Below are positions 26,517-34,378 of a stretch of 49,605 nucleotides of DNA, in pieces. Under the pieces are notes generated by a model. It was not told the origin of the DNA. It saw only the letters and a program-made list of their open reading frames with translations, and searched no databases. Positions within the stretch are counted from its first letter, which is position 1; each line of letters opens with the position of its first letter. The DNA lies in IMG/VR virus record IMGVR_UViG_3300001533_000352, positions 1-49,605 of that record. One strand, 5' to 3'. Origin of the DNA: a virus. The position numbers and the translations under genes are program-made.

Positions 26517-27159
26517 ACCTCATGGCATTTTTAACCATCTTGCGATAACATTCAGCTGTCGCAACACAATCATCCATAGCCGTATGTGCCTGGGTCCGGG
26601 GGACACCTAATTCAGAACATAAGTAAGCTAAGTTATTTTTCGGATATGGAAAATCTTCACCATGCCAAGCAGCAATATCATTATCATATAGACTCATGGT
26701 CATAGTATCCCGGTATCGGGGATCGAAACACATTTCAAAAGTCTCGTAACCTAACCAGTCAATAATGAATTCGCGATCGAAACACCAATTATGGGCGATT
26801 GGCATAATACGTTTGAAAGTATTTAGTTTCAATCTATCCCACCATTCAACAAACAAGTCAGCCGCTCGCGATGGTTCGCAACCTTTCAATGTTGTTTGAA
26901 CTAATCGGTTCTTTATCCAACAGATTTTGTCTTTTGTTGTTTTGTCCATGTACTTGCGTTGAATACGTAAAGCTTCGAAGTCGATATTGTCTTTACGCAT
27001 TGGGATGAGATTCATGACAAAAGGTAAAATTTTTTCATCAGGTCTTAACCTCATATCCAAGGGTAAGATACAAATTTCAATTATGTCATGATGCCTTGGT
27101 TTGGGTCCAGTGGTTTCGACGTCAATTACACAAAGTATATTGTCATTGAGATGACGCAT
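26509..27159 (-). CDS. DnaQ-like 3'-5' exonuclease
   Basis: The 216-residue protein carries the DEDDh-type signature: VIDVETTG (Asp13, Glu15), PIAHNWCFDREFI (Exo II) and QAHTAMDDCVATAECY (Exo III, with His and Asp). Such enzymes degrade ssDNA or RNA from the 3' end using two metal ions. The polymerase in the right arm has its own exonuclease domain, so this one may serve repair, RNA turnover or host DNA breakdown. It is the last gene of the minus-strand operon, and its start overlaps the stop of the methyltransferase gene. Its stop overlaps that of the convergent glycosyltransferase gene. Confidence 0.88.
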   Translation of the reverse strand: MRHLNDNILCVIDVETTGPKPRHHDIIEICILPLDMRLRPDEKILPFVMNLIPMRKDNIDFEALRIQRKYMDKTTKDKICWIKNRLVQTTLKGCEPSRAADLFVEWWDRLKLNTFKRIMPIAHNWCFDREFIIDWLGYETFEMCFDPRYRDTMTMSLYDNDIAAWHGEDFPYPKNNLAYLCSELGVPRTQAHTAMDDCVATAECYRKMVKNAMRFK

Positions 27160-27995
27160 TAGTCGTTTTCCTTAATCCATAAACATTCTGTTCTAGACGT
27201 ACTACGATCAGCTTTCGTATCAAAGACACGATTCGTAATTTCAAAATAGTGTTTACCATCCCAAGGGTACTTGTTGTAAATGGGATTCTCATATCCAGAC
27301 AAAGCAACGAAACCTTTCAAATCGAAAATGGCATCACACATTTTGATATGTTCACCAACAGTCATATTGTGCTTGTAATCCCTTGTGTTCATGTAAGGGG
27401 GATCACAATAGAAAACGACATCTGGTCCATCGTAATCTTTGAAAATTTGTTCCCAGCTTAAGTTCTCGATTTGGACTTCTTTGAATCTTTTATGTATCAA
27501 AGGGAAAGTATCAAGTGTTTTGTATAATTTATCAATTATATCATTACGTCCTTTGGTCACTCTACCAAAGCAATCACTCTTCCCAGCGAAAGATACTTGA
27601 ATCATGTAGTACCATTTCGCTCCTCGCACCACATCATCGTGGTCTTTGTCCTGTGTCTGTTTCGCCCAAACGAAGAACTCTCTAGCTTGTGGCATGAGTT
27701 CTATTTGGGTAATTAGTTCATCAGGACGTTCTTTGATAGCACGGAAGAAAGCACAAGCACCACCGTGCCGATCATTATAGACATCAAGTGGAGATCGTCT
27801 ACGTGCAATCGTTACAGAACCAGAGCCACCAAACACATCAACCCAGGTGTTGTAATAAGGTAACAATGGTAACAGTTTATCTAGGACATCACGCTTGGAA
27901 CCTTTATAGTTAATGTACTCCCGTTTGAAAGTCCTTTTCTTCGGTTCCTCGTCGTAATTGTCCAGTTGTTCAAAGAATGTGAGCAAATCTGTCAT
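27159..27995 (-). CDS. D12-class DNA N6-adenine methyltransferase
   Basis: The 278-residue protein shows INYKGSKRDVLDKLLPLLP (motif X), WVDVFGGSGSVTIAR (AdoMet-binding motif I) and VFYCDPPYMNTRDY (catalytic DPPY). ITNRVFDTK...ECLWIKE closes the Dam-like fold. It would methylate adenine N6 in phage DNA. No partner restriction enzyme is adjacent, so protection from host restriction or regulation is likely. It overlaps the dNMP kinase gene by 26 bp and the exonuclease gene by one base. The recognition sequence cannot be deduced. Confidence 0.92.
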   Translation of the reverse strand: MTDLLTFFEQLDNYDEEPKKRTFKREYINYKGSKRDVLDKLLPLLPYYNTWVDVFGGSGSVTIARRRSPLDVYNDRHGGACAFFRAIKERPDELITQIELMPQAREFFVWAKQTQDKDHDDVVRGAKWYYMIQVSFAGKSDCFGRVTKGRNDIIDKLYKTLDTFPLIHKRFKEVQIENLSWEQIFKDYDGPDVVFYCDPPYMNTRDYKHNMTVGEHIKMCDAIFDLKGFVALSGYENPIYNKYPWDGKHYFEITNRVFDTKADRSTSRTECLWIKEND

Positions 27996-28542
27996 GTACG
28001 ACCTGTTCCGTGAAAGTGATTATTGTTTTATGAAAATCCGATAAAAGACCATTATTTTTAATAATATGGGTCCAGCCAGAATAATTACTCAGTTCCGAAT
28101 CCGCACCATCATCGAATTGGTCCACATCAGGTCGATCAATTCTAACCAAGAACCCATCTTGTTCAATAATACAATCAGCTTCATTTGGAAAACGCATGTC
28201 AGTGACGAAAACAATATCGGCTAACGGGTTCTTGAGAGCCAGATTAGTCCAGACATCTGTTTCTATTTCACGACAAGCATTACCATATTTTATCCAAACA
28301 TCCCTGGCAGAACGACCAAGAGTCGGAATATAAAGATCTTTCTCTTCAGGATGTTGCTCGTAGTATTCAGTTGTTTTCAAACCAAAATCTTGGAATAGTT
28401 CATAGCAATGTTCTTTCATTGTATATGCGAAAGTTATTTTTTGAGTCGTTATACCAGGGTACTCCCACCTTAGATGATTGAGCATGAAACGAACAGCAGT
28501 GTCCTTACCAACATAGCGTCGGTGTCCGAAAGCAATTAGCAT
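27970..28542 (-). CDS. Deoxynucleoside monophosphate kinase
   Basis: The 190-residue protein has a P-loop at the N-terminus (FGHRRYVGKDTAVRFML), KYGNACREIETDVWTN and VFVTDMRFPNEADCI. This combination is characteristic of T4 gp1-like dNMP kinases, which convert dNMPs to dNDPs for phage DNA synthesis. It lies between primase-helicase and methyltransferase genes and overlaps both (7 bp and 26 bp). Together with the ribonucleotide reductase at 45492 it completes a dNTP supply route. The identity is clear; base specificity is not. Confidence 0.85.
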   Translation of the reverse strand: MLIAFGHRRYVGKDTAVRFMLNHLRWEYPGITTQKITFAYTMKEHCYELFQDFGLKTTEYYEQHPEEKDLYIPTLGRSARDVWIKYGNACREIETDVWTNLALKNPLADIVFVTDMRFPNEADCIIEQDGFLVRIDRPDVDQFDDGADSELSNYSGWTHIIKNNGLLSDFHKTIITFTEQVVHDRFAHIL

Positions 28543-31214
28543 GAGACGTCCTCTAAATGTAATTTGTCACCATGTAAAACAAATTTCTTACCATTTTCGG
28601 GTTGTGGTTCGAAACTAATGTTTCCGATATACCATTGTGCATCAGCGGGGTTCCTTCCTTTGGGGAACTTATGTTTCGGTAACTCCTTACCGAAACGAAC
28701 AATAGACCAATCGTAAATGTCATTAGGGTCCAACCATTCTTTGTAACTATCATACAGTTTACTGTACTTGATCCAATGACCTGGTGCATAATGACAAAAA
28801 TCTTCTAACCACTCTTCAAGTAGTGTTCTGTTTGATTGTTGTACTGATCTTTTCGCTTCGGTTTCGATAACAGGTATATTGAGTCTATCCTGAGCATAAG
28901 GTATTTCAAGATTCAAAAGCTTTGCTAAGAAATTCGGTGCCTCCTTCTCTAATCTTGGAATAATTTCTCTTTTCGGAATGATGTTCATTAGATCACCGAC
29001 ATGGATCATAGTGATACGGCTGTCACCAGGGAAAACTGGACACGAATCCAAATCATTACTCGCATGGATAAAATGCGTAGTATTGATTGCCATGTACGGT
29101 GTTTGTCCTTTCTTATGAATTGCAATTTTGCGTGAAGTAACCCAATCCTTAATACGATTGTACGCGGTCTTGTTTCGCTTGAGGTCCGTTTCCTCGATAA
29201 CACAGAGTACAGCTTTCTCTATTTCGGCATTGAAACCACTTTGGTTAATTAAAGCTGCATCCGCACGCATGACACCACCAGTTATGAGTAACTCAATAGC
29301 TTCATGCAAAATGGACTTGCCAGCATTCTGGCTACCCCAAAGGAAAAGATAAGGTAATGGTTCCAATGGTTCTTTGAACATGGAAGCTAACCAACAGATA
29401 AGATAGTCAGCACCAGTCAAAACGTTATTGGTTTTCGCCCAAGGATGTTCCTGGATTATTGGGTCTAGATCCTTACCTATATGATTTAGAATCAGTTTCC
29501 AGGTTTCAAAATTCAGATCATCATTGTAGATGGCTGGTGCATAACGTAAGCGAGCAGCTTTACGATTCCATCGTCGATCACTAAGATACTCGTCAGCGAA
29601 AGGTCTGTTAACGAGACGCCAAGGTCTACTGATACAGGAACCAATAAGCTCAACAGTTTCTTTATGAGCTAGACCATTACCTTGTAAGAAATTCTTAACA
29701 TGAATCAATGGTTCATGGACCCATGTATTATCGGCACGAATAACCCAGCCACAATCTTCACCAGACTCAGTTATTAAATGCCTGACCAAATCATCATAGT
29801 TACCGACTTCGACTTCTTCTTTCGATGGTGATTTGGAATTGAAAATCTTTTGCCAGTAACCTTTTTTAATTAACCATGAGTTCAATGTATCATCTGGAAC
29901 GTCATGTGCTTCATGCTTAATACAGACAAGTAAACGACCATCTTTATGTAATTTGAGTTTGGTCTCCCGACCTGAACGCAGCCATACAGGTAGCTCGAAA
30001 TGGACACCTAAAAGATTTGCCGCTTGTGTTGCGACTTCTGCTTCTTTGAAAATGAAACCACCATCGGTATCCTCGATACCACCGAAAGCTTTCGATGCGA
30101 TATTTAGATCAGGGTCTTTATTGAAGAAACATTTGGTCCAACCATTACGATCTTGAGTCCAGGTTTCAGCTTCACCTATACCAGGTGTGAAACGCCTAAT
30201 GACCCAGGCACCATTCCTTAATGGATGCCCGAAACAGTTTTGCTCTTGTAAATCATTACCTTGAGATAATGTCTTATAGACACCGCGTAGATTGAGATTA
30301 TCATGTGCAAGCTGGAGAGCATAAGTATGTGTAACAAGGGCATGATGATCGGGGTCCCACCACCAGATATGATTGTTATCTTGTAGGAAATCTATTAGTT
30401 TCTTATGTGAATCGTCTAAGGGTATTTGGACATGTTGTCCAGTTACCTCTTCAAACATCTGTTCCACAGAATTAGCAACAAAGCTAGGTAAGACTTTGTT
30501 ACGCTGTCCTTGGACCACAGGGACATGATCTTGCCAATTGATGGGTATCTCTTTTAATACACTTCCTTGTTTAATTAACTGTAGTCCATTACCTTTCATC
30601 TTCCGGTGCCAGATCCAATGATTACCACCACAGACATCGACTTTCGCCCGGAGGTCTTTACCTGTCATCGCGGAGATCATGCCCAAGATAGCACGGGCCA
30701 GGGCAGCGTGTTCGGTATGATTACATGTAGACACATTATCTAGATACACATATAAATGTAAACCAGACCCAGATGTCGAATATCTTACTGTAACCCACGG
30801 GATATCTGTTACAGTGTTTTGAATGTCTTTGAGTTCTGTGTTAGTTAGACCATCACCATGGTCTATAATACTATCGAAATCGAAAGCAACCCAACATGAA
30901 GACTTGTTTACCCAATCCCAACCAGTCATGCCGATACCTTCAGCATGTTTCAACAAATCATAAGACATCTCCGTGTCTGTGTACTCGGGATCGGAGTTCG
31001 CTTTGTGGGGTATCCGAAAAGATTTCCAGGTCTGAACACCATCAGTCCAACCATGCCACTGACGACCTTTATATTCTGCCTCAATACGTTCGCCACCATC
31101 CTGAGCAACATTAACCTGCACTTCCATGTTAGCATTGTATAAATCAGCCAGATCTTTGTGGGTCTGATTAGCTAGAAATCTTTTTATAGCTTCCGTTTTC
31201 GTTGGTTGGACCAT
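28536..31214 (-). CDS. Primase-helicase (AEP primase plus SF3/D5 helicase)
   Basis: I place the start at 31214 (892 residues). An upstream in-frame ATG at 31277 would fall at the predicted transcription start, and the leader hairpin would then be coding. An AAGGA site lies 8 nt before 31214. The N-terminal third has WVAFDFDS and TSGSGLHLYVYL, the D-x-D and S-x-H signatures of archaeo-eukaryotic primases. The C-terminal part has LFLWGSQNAGKSIL (Walker A), VLCVIEETD (Walker B) and FIHASND (sensor 1), as in D5/SF3 helicases. It should prime and unwind at the fork. It heads the minus-strand operon. Confidence 0.88.
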   Translation of the reverse strand: MVQPTKTEAIKRFLANQTHKDLADLYNANMEVQVNVAQDGGERIEAEYKGRQWHGWTDGVQTWKSFRIPHKANSDPEYTDTEMSYDLLKHAEGIGMTGWDWVNKSSCWVAFDFDSIIDHGDGLTNTELKDIQNTVTDIPWVTVRYSTSGSGLHLYVYLDNVSTCNHTEHAALARAILGMISAMTGKDLRAKVDVCGGNHWIWHRKMKGNGLQLIKQGSVLKEIPINWQDHVPVVQGQRNKVLPSFVANSVEQMFEEVTGQHVQIPLDDSHKKLIDFLQDNNHIWWWDPDHHALVTHTYALQLAHDNLNLRGVYKTLSQGNDLQEQNCFGHPLRNGAWVIRRFTPGIGEAETWTQDRNGWTKCFFNKDPDLNIASKAFGGIEDTDGGFIFKEAEVATQAANLLGVHFELPVWLRSGRETKLKLHKDGRLLVCIKHEAHDVPDDTLNSWLIKKGYWQKIFNSKSPSKEEVEVGNYDDLVRHLITESGEDCGWVIRADNTWVHEPLIHVKNFLQGNGLAHKETVELIGSCISRPWRLVNRPFADEYLSDRRWNRKAARLRYAPAIYNDDLNFETWKLILNHIGKDLDPIIQEHPWAKTNNVLTGADYLICWLASMFKEPLEPLPYLFLWGSQNAGKSILHEAIELLITGGVMRADAALINQSGFNAEIEKAVLCVIEETDLKRNKTAYNRIKDWVTSRKIAIHKKGQTPYMAINTTHFIHASNDLDSCPVFPGDSRITMIHVGDLMNIIPKREIIPRLEKEAPNFLAKLLNLEIPYAQDRLNIPVIETEAKRSVQQSNRTLLEEWLEDFCHYAPGHWIKYSKLYDSYKEWLDPNDIYDWSIVRFGKELPKHKFPKGRNPADAQWYIGNISFEPQPENGKKFVLHGDKLHLEDVSC

Positions 31215-31235
31215 AGACATTTCCTTGATGGCTTG

Positions 31236-31261
31236 GGTCTGGTCTAAATTCCGACCAGACC
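31236..31261 (-). promoter_or_regulatory. Leader hairpin, left arm
   Basis: Nine-bp arms GGTCTGGTC and GACCAGACC, with an 8-nt loop GGAATTTA read on the minus strand, lie just downstream of the leftward promoter and upstream of the preferred primase-helicase start. The same stem occurs in the rightward leader at 31519-31543. Confidence 0.8.
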
Positions 31262-31280
31262 TGATAGAATGAACCATAAT

Positions 31281-31318
31281 ACTATACTGCTATAACTAAA
31301 ATTATGAAAACGGTTTTC
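31281..31318 (-). promoter_or_regulatory. Leftward promoter with palindromic operator
   Basis: On the minus strand a -35 box TTTTCA (31310-31305), an 18-bp spacer and a -10 box TATAGT (31286-31281) are visible. The palindrome GAAAACCGTTTTC (31318-31306) covers the -35 box and should act as an operator. 32 of 40 positions match the rightward promoter. Confidence 0.7.
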
Positions 31319-31452
31319 GTAAAGTGTTGTAAGATAAGGGTTTACGGATTACTAACCAACTGTTTCCGCAATTGCTAACGTAATTGGGGTATAGGTGATC
31401 GCACATACGTCACTCCTACCGGCTTCACTACTTGTTTGTTTCCAGTTTTTTT
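31319..31452. other. Divergent intergenic spacer
   Basis: This is the core of a 359-bp gene-free region between the two replication arms. It holds no credible ORF. Imperfect inverted segments occur (TAGGTGA at about 31392 and TCACTCCTA at about 31411; ACGTA and TACGT around 31378-31410), so an origin or further regulator sites are possible but not shown. Confidence 0.4.
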
Positions 31453-31490
31453 GAAAAACGTTTTCATATTTTTAATTATGGTGGTATAGT
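31453..31490 (+). promoter_or_regulatory. Rightward promoter with palindromic operator
   Basis: A -35 box TTTTCA (31461-31466), an 18-bp spacer and a -10 box TATAGT (31485-31490) are present. The near-palindrome GAAAAACGTTTTC (31453-31465) overlaps the -35 box, as in the opposed promoter. Transcription would start near 31497 and serve the ParB-helicase-polymerase arm. Confidence 0.7.
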
Positions 31491-31518
31491 GGAGTAGCTA
31501 GTTTGTGGCCACGTCAAA

Positions 31519-31543
31519 GGTCTGGTCGAATTTAGACCAGACC
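31519..31543 (+). promoter_or_regulatory. Leader hairpin, right arm
   Basis: Arms GGTCTGGTC (31519-31527) and GACCAGACC (31535-31543) flank a 7-nt loop GAATTTA. Stem and most of the loop are identical to the leftward leader hairpin, including the following CCAA. It lies in the 5' untranslated leader, about 20 nt after the expected transcription start. Confidence 0.8.
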
Positions 31544-31560
31544 CAAAGCATTCAGACCAA

Positions 31561-31578
31561 AGGAGGTGTACCATGTAA
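31561..31578 (+). promoter_or_regulatory. Start-stop minigene (ATG TAA) with strong ribosome site
   Basis: AGGAGG at 31561-31566 is followed after 6 nt by ATG TAA, and TAG comes next. The ribosome site is better than that of the true gene 60 nt downstream, so ribosomes should initiate and terminate at once. This may control translation of the ParB-like gene or titrate ribosomes or initiator tRNA. Confidence 0.6.
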
Positions 31579-31636
31579 TAGACAATAGATTGCGTTCCCA
31601 CGTTTATTTACTATTTCCCATTGAAAGGTGCTGCAA

Positions 31637-32713
31637 ATGTCTGAAGATCTTATGACAGAATTCGGTGTCCAAGAAATTCCAGTTAGCATGATCCGCTTGG
31701 CCAAAGACTCATTGCGTGATGCTCAACGTGAGAATGAGTCTTTTGGTGAATTGGTGGATTCGATTCGGACCCATGGTCTATTGAATCCTATCGTTGTGTA
31801 TCATGTTGCGGATGACGAGGATGAGCATTTCGTCCTCGTGGATGGCACGCAACGTTTCGCTGGGTGTTGTGATGCAGGTCTAGAAATCATCCCTGCAAAT
31901 GTTATCCAGAATCGTGGTGAAGCAGACATGCTTCGCAAACAGATTGTCGGTAACATTCACCGAATCGAAACGAAGCCTGTTGAATATTCAAAACAGCTTC
32001 AAAAGATTTTGTCCTTGGACCCGGTTTTGACGGTGAATCAATTGGCCAACCAATTGAATAAGTCGTCAGCTTGGATTGGGCAACGTTTGGGCTTGCTCAA
32101 ATTGGACAAGTCTGTTGCTGAATTGGTTGATGATGGCAAAATCAATTTGTCCAATGCTTATGCTCTGGCAAAACTGCCAATCGAAGAGCAGATCAACCAC
32201 GTTGAAGCGGCCATGACGAAAACGCCTGGGGATTTCGTTCCCGAGATTTCTGAGCGAAAGCGTGAATTGGACAAGGCTCGTCGTGAAGGTCGTACCGCAA
32301 GTGACGAGTACATTCCTGTTCCACGATACCAGAAATTGACTGTTGCCAAGGCTGAAGTCGAAGATCCTAAGCTTGCTCCTGTCTTGTGCAAGCGTCATGG
32401 TTGCGAGACACCTGCTGACGGTTTCACACTCGGTGTGAAATGGTGTATGCAGATCGACCCTGATAGTGTTGCAGTTGGCAAAGAAAAGCATGATGCCAAG
32501 ATGCTAGCTATCCAGGAACGACGCGAAAAGGCGAAAGCTTCACGTTTGGAGAAGCGGCAGAAGGAAGCTGAAATCAAAGCCGAACGAATCCGTATTGAAG
32601 CGGAGGCAATTCGTGATGGTAAGAGCGAAGACGAAATCAAAGCTATTCTGGCTGATTTCGACACACAATATAAGGAGTCAAGAGCAGAAGCAGAAACAGA
32701 AACAGAAGAGTGA
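31637..32713 (+). CDS. ParB-like nuclease/partition-domain protein 1
   Basis: The ATG at 31637 (358 residues) is preferred over a GTG three codons upstream. It has EIPVSMIRLAKDSLRDAQRENESFGELVDSI near the start, then GLLNPIVVY...FVLVDGTQRFAGCCDAGLEIIPANVI, the ParB N-terminal fold with DGTQR in place of the usual GERR. A helix-turn-helix follows (LTVNQLANQLNKSSAWIGQRLGLLKL). The last 80 residues are a highly charged coiled coil. No ParA gene is nearby, so it is more likely a replication regulator or DNA-binding factor than a plasmid partition protein. It is the first gene of the rightward arm. Confidence 0.8.
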   Translation: MSEDLMTEFGVQEIPVSMIRLAKDSLRDAQRENESFGELVDSIRTHGLLNPIVVYHVADDEDEHFVLVDGTQRFAGCCDAGLEIIPANVIQNRGEADMLRKQIVGNIHRIETKPVEYSKQLQKILSLDPVLTVNQLANQLNKSSAWIGQRLGLLKLDKSVAELVDDGKINLSNAYALAKLPIEEQINHVEAAMTKTPGDFVPEISERKRELDKARREGRTASDEYIPVPRYQKLTVAKAEVEDPKLAPVLCKRHGCETPADGFTLGVKWCMQIDPDSVAVGKEKHDAKMLAIQERREKAKASRLEKRQKEAEIKAERIRIEAEAIRDGKSEDEIKAILADFDTQYKESRAEAETETEE

Positions 32714-32750
32714 TTAAACGAATAAACAATTCCTTAAAAAGGTAAATCAA

Positions 32751-33437
32751 ATGTCTGATGAACTCATTATCAATGTTCCGCAAACAGAGCAACTGCCTGT
32801 TGAGTATCAACAAGAATGGGACAGTGTCGTCAATGCGGCAGACTTTGTTCCACGTATTCAATTGTATGGGAGCAACAGCAACGCTGTCAAAAGTGAACTA
32901 ATTAACCAAGGTCGTTATGGCTTCCCCAAAACGGCTGAAGAGATTATCGACCTTGGGAAAGAAGTCAATTGTATCCCACTTGCATGGCATTTCAAAGCTA
33001 TGCAATTTAATGGTGACGAACCACCGATTGTTACTTTCGATCCAAAGTCTGAAGTCTTTGCACAGATTAAAGAGATTTCAGATGGTGGTGGTTTGACAGG
33101 TTGTGTCTATGGTATCGAGTTCCTTCTCTTCCTTCCTGTGGAAGAGGGAGAAGTCTCGAACTATGTCACTTTCTATCTGAACTCGAAATCTTCGAGACGT
33201 GAAGCTGGTAGCATTCGTGGTCTGTTAGGTAGAGCGGCCACATTGAAGGTTCGACTCGTGAAGAACGCGAAAGGCTCTTGGCATGTGCCAATTGTTACGA
33301 AGTGTTCGACACCTTTCGACATCGTTCCTGACAATGACGAGATCAATCAAAAAATTGAACTCTTCAACATGGAACCCACAACAAATGCTGACATCGCGTC
33401 ATCTGAAGATGTTGCTTCTCAAGATGTAGAAAGATAA
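32751..33437 (+). CDS. Hypothetical replication-module protein, possible ssDNA-binding protein
   Basis: The 228-residue protein is not recognised. It begins LIINVPQTEQLPVEYQQEWDS, has a strand-rich middle (GCVYGIEFLLFLPVEEGEVSNYVTFYLNSKSSRREAG) and ends in a flexible acidic tail (NADIASSEDVASQDVER). A beta-rich core with an acidic tail, beside helicase and polymerase genes, is compatible with a single-stranded DNA-binding protein, but no OB-fold signature can be read with confidence. A good ribosome site (AAAAAGGTAAATCA) precedes it, and a structured intergenic element follows. Confidence 0.5.
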   Translation: MSDELIINVPQTEQLPVEYQQEWDSVVNAADFVPRIQLYGSNSNAVKSELINQGRYGFPKTAEEIIDLGKEVNCIPLAWHFKAMQFNGDEPPIVTFDPKSEVFAQIKEISDGGGLTGCVYGIEFLLFLPVEEGEVSNYVTFYLNSKSSRREAGSIRGLLGRAATLKVRLVKNAKGSWHVPIVTKCSTPFDIVPDNDEINQKIELFNMEPTTNADIASSEDVASQDVER

Positions 33438-33450
33438 GCTTTGCGAGGGT

Positions 33451-33469
33451 ACCAGTGTCTAACACTGGT
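33451..33469 (+). promoter_or_regulatory. Short hairpin overlapping the large inverted repeat
   Basis: ACCAGTGT (33451-33458) and ACACTGGT (33462-33469) form a perfect 8-bp stem with loop CTA. Its last three bases are also the first three of the long inverted repeat at 33467, so the two structures compete at the boundary. No T-run follows, so it is not an ordinary terminator. Confidence 0.7.
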
Positions 33470-33553
33470 GCCCGTCGCTGTGGGCCAGTCAACATTTTTA
33501 TGATAGCCCAAAATGTTGAATCGACCAACCACTGGCCCACAGCAACGGGCACC
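33467..33553 (+). ncRNA. Nested 87-nt inverted-repeat structure
   Basis: Bases 33467-33489 and 33531-33553 are complementary at 22 of 23 positions (a single C-A mismatch) and GC-rich. Inside lies a perfect 9-bp hairpin, CAACATTTT (33490-33498) with AAAATGTTG (33510-33518), stacked on the 5' arm, plus a 12-nt single-stranded 3' bulge. It ends 16 nt before the next start codon. There is no terminal T-run on either strand. It may be a structured RNA, an RNase III site or a replication structure; none is proven. Confidence 0.6.
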
Positions 33554-33569
33554 AAACAAGAGGTAATAA

Positions 33570-34070
33570 ATGTTTCCACGTGCAATTAAAATAGGCAAAC
33601 ACACAGCTGAGTATGATTTATTTTATAAGACGATGTCTGATGCGTTGGGCCACAGTGTCACCACTGTCATTGATTCTAGTAGTAGGTCTAGTCACACTGA
33701 GCTAAGTTACCTTTTAGCTATAGCTGCGGCTACAGGTGACACTCGCCCAATGTCAGACATCACAGAGTATTGTAATATCCATGCTAGACATTTGTTCTAT
33801 TCTTTCTTGGTTGTTCATATCAGACCCCTAATCACTGATTTCAATAATTACACGAACTTGGATTTAACCCAAATCGAGACCAAGAAACATATGTTTCTGT
33901 ATCTCGTTAGTGGGAGACTGATAGATTTCAAAATGGCTCTCCTCCAAAAGCATGAGGTCGAAGAAGATTTCGCTGAGGTTCTTGAGCAAATTCGAAACAT
34001 TTTGAAAGATGAAGGGTTCCGTAACTTGGTCGAAGAGTGTAAAGTAAAAGGAGTAAATCGTTTATTATGA
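33570..34070 (+). CDS. Hypothetical protein downstream of the inverted repeat
   Basis: The 166-residue protein is not recognised. It is mostly helical (ELSYLLAIAAATGDT; FYSFLVVHIRPLITDFNNY; DFAEVLEQIRNILKDEGFRNLVEECKVKG), without Cys clusters, a membrane segment or a nucleotide-binding motif. AAGAGGTAATAA precedes the ATG. The large structured element ends 16 nt upstream and could regulate its translation. Its stop overlaps the next start (ATGA). The context is DNA replication. Confidence 0.55.
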   Translation: MFPRAIKIGKHTAEYDLFYKTMSDALGHSVTTVIDSSSRSSHTELSYLLAIAAATGDTRPMSDITEYCNIHARHLFYSFLVVHIRPLITDFNNYTNLDLTQIETKKHMFLYLVSGRLIDFKMALLQKHEVEEDFAEVLEQIRNILKDEGFRNLVEECKVKGVNRLL

Positions 34071-34378
34071 AGATGCAATTATCAAAAGGTCCAACACTTA
34101 CTCCCGCGATGTTTCCTGTTAGTTCGAATGTTGCTGGTTCTGAACCAACACTTATCGGTTTCTCTGGAATGACGGAATTGGATTACGTTGCAACACATTT
34201 GGCAGCTGCATTGATTCAAAAGTATAATCCAGAAGAGGTCGACATTATATCTTTAGCTGTCGTAACGGCGGAGAAGCTGTTACAAAAATCTGAAAATACC
34301 AGACAACAGCGTGAAGCTCAAGCTATGGCTCAGTATCAACAGCAACAGCAACAGCAACAAGTGGATTTCGGTCAATGA
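34067..34378 (+). CDS. Small protein with C-terminal polyglutamine
   Basis: The 103-residue protein is not recognised. A Ser/Pro-rich N-terminus is followed by a helix (LDYVATHLAAALIQKYNPEEVDIISLAVVTAEKLLQK) and then RQQREAQAMAQYQQQQQQQQVDFGQ. The eight-Gln run is encoded by alternating CAA/CAG. It is coupled to both neighbours by 4-bp overlaps, including the SNF2-type helicase gene, so it may be a helicase partner. The polyGln tail could vary in length. Confidence 0.55.
   Translation: MKMQLSKGPTLTPAMFPVSSNVAGSEPTLIGFSGMTELDYVATHLAAALIQKYNPEEVDIISLAVVTAEKLLQKSENTRQQREAQAMAQYQQQQQQQQVDFGQ
34337..34360 (+). repeat. CAA/CAG trinucleotide run
   Basis: Eight consecutive Gln codons form an uninterrupted CAR tract near the 3' end of the 103-codon gene. 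Such tracts are prone to slippage, so length variation between isolates is expected. Confidence 0.9.

Noticed and set aside
31215-31277. Longer N-terminus of the primase-helicase from the ATG at 31277
   Set aside because: The predicted transcription start falls at or past this ATG, and the stretch is the leader hairpin; the ATG at 31214 has a spaced AAGGA.
33451-33553. Intrinsic terminator
   Set aside because: No T-run follows the stem on either strand, and the next gene's ribosome site starts immediately after.
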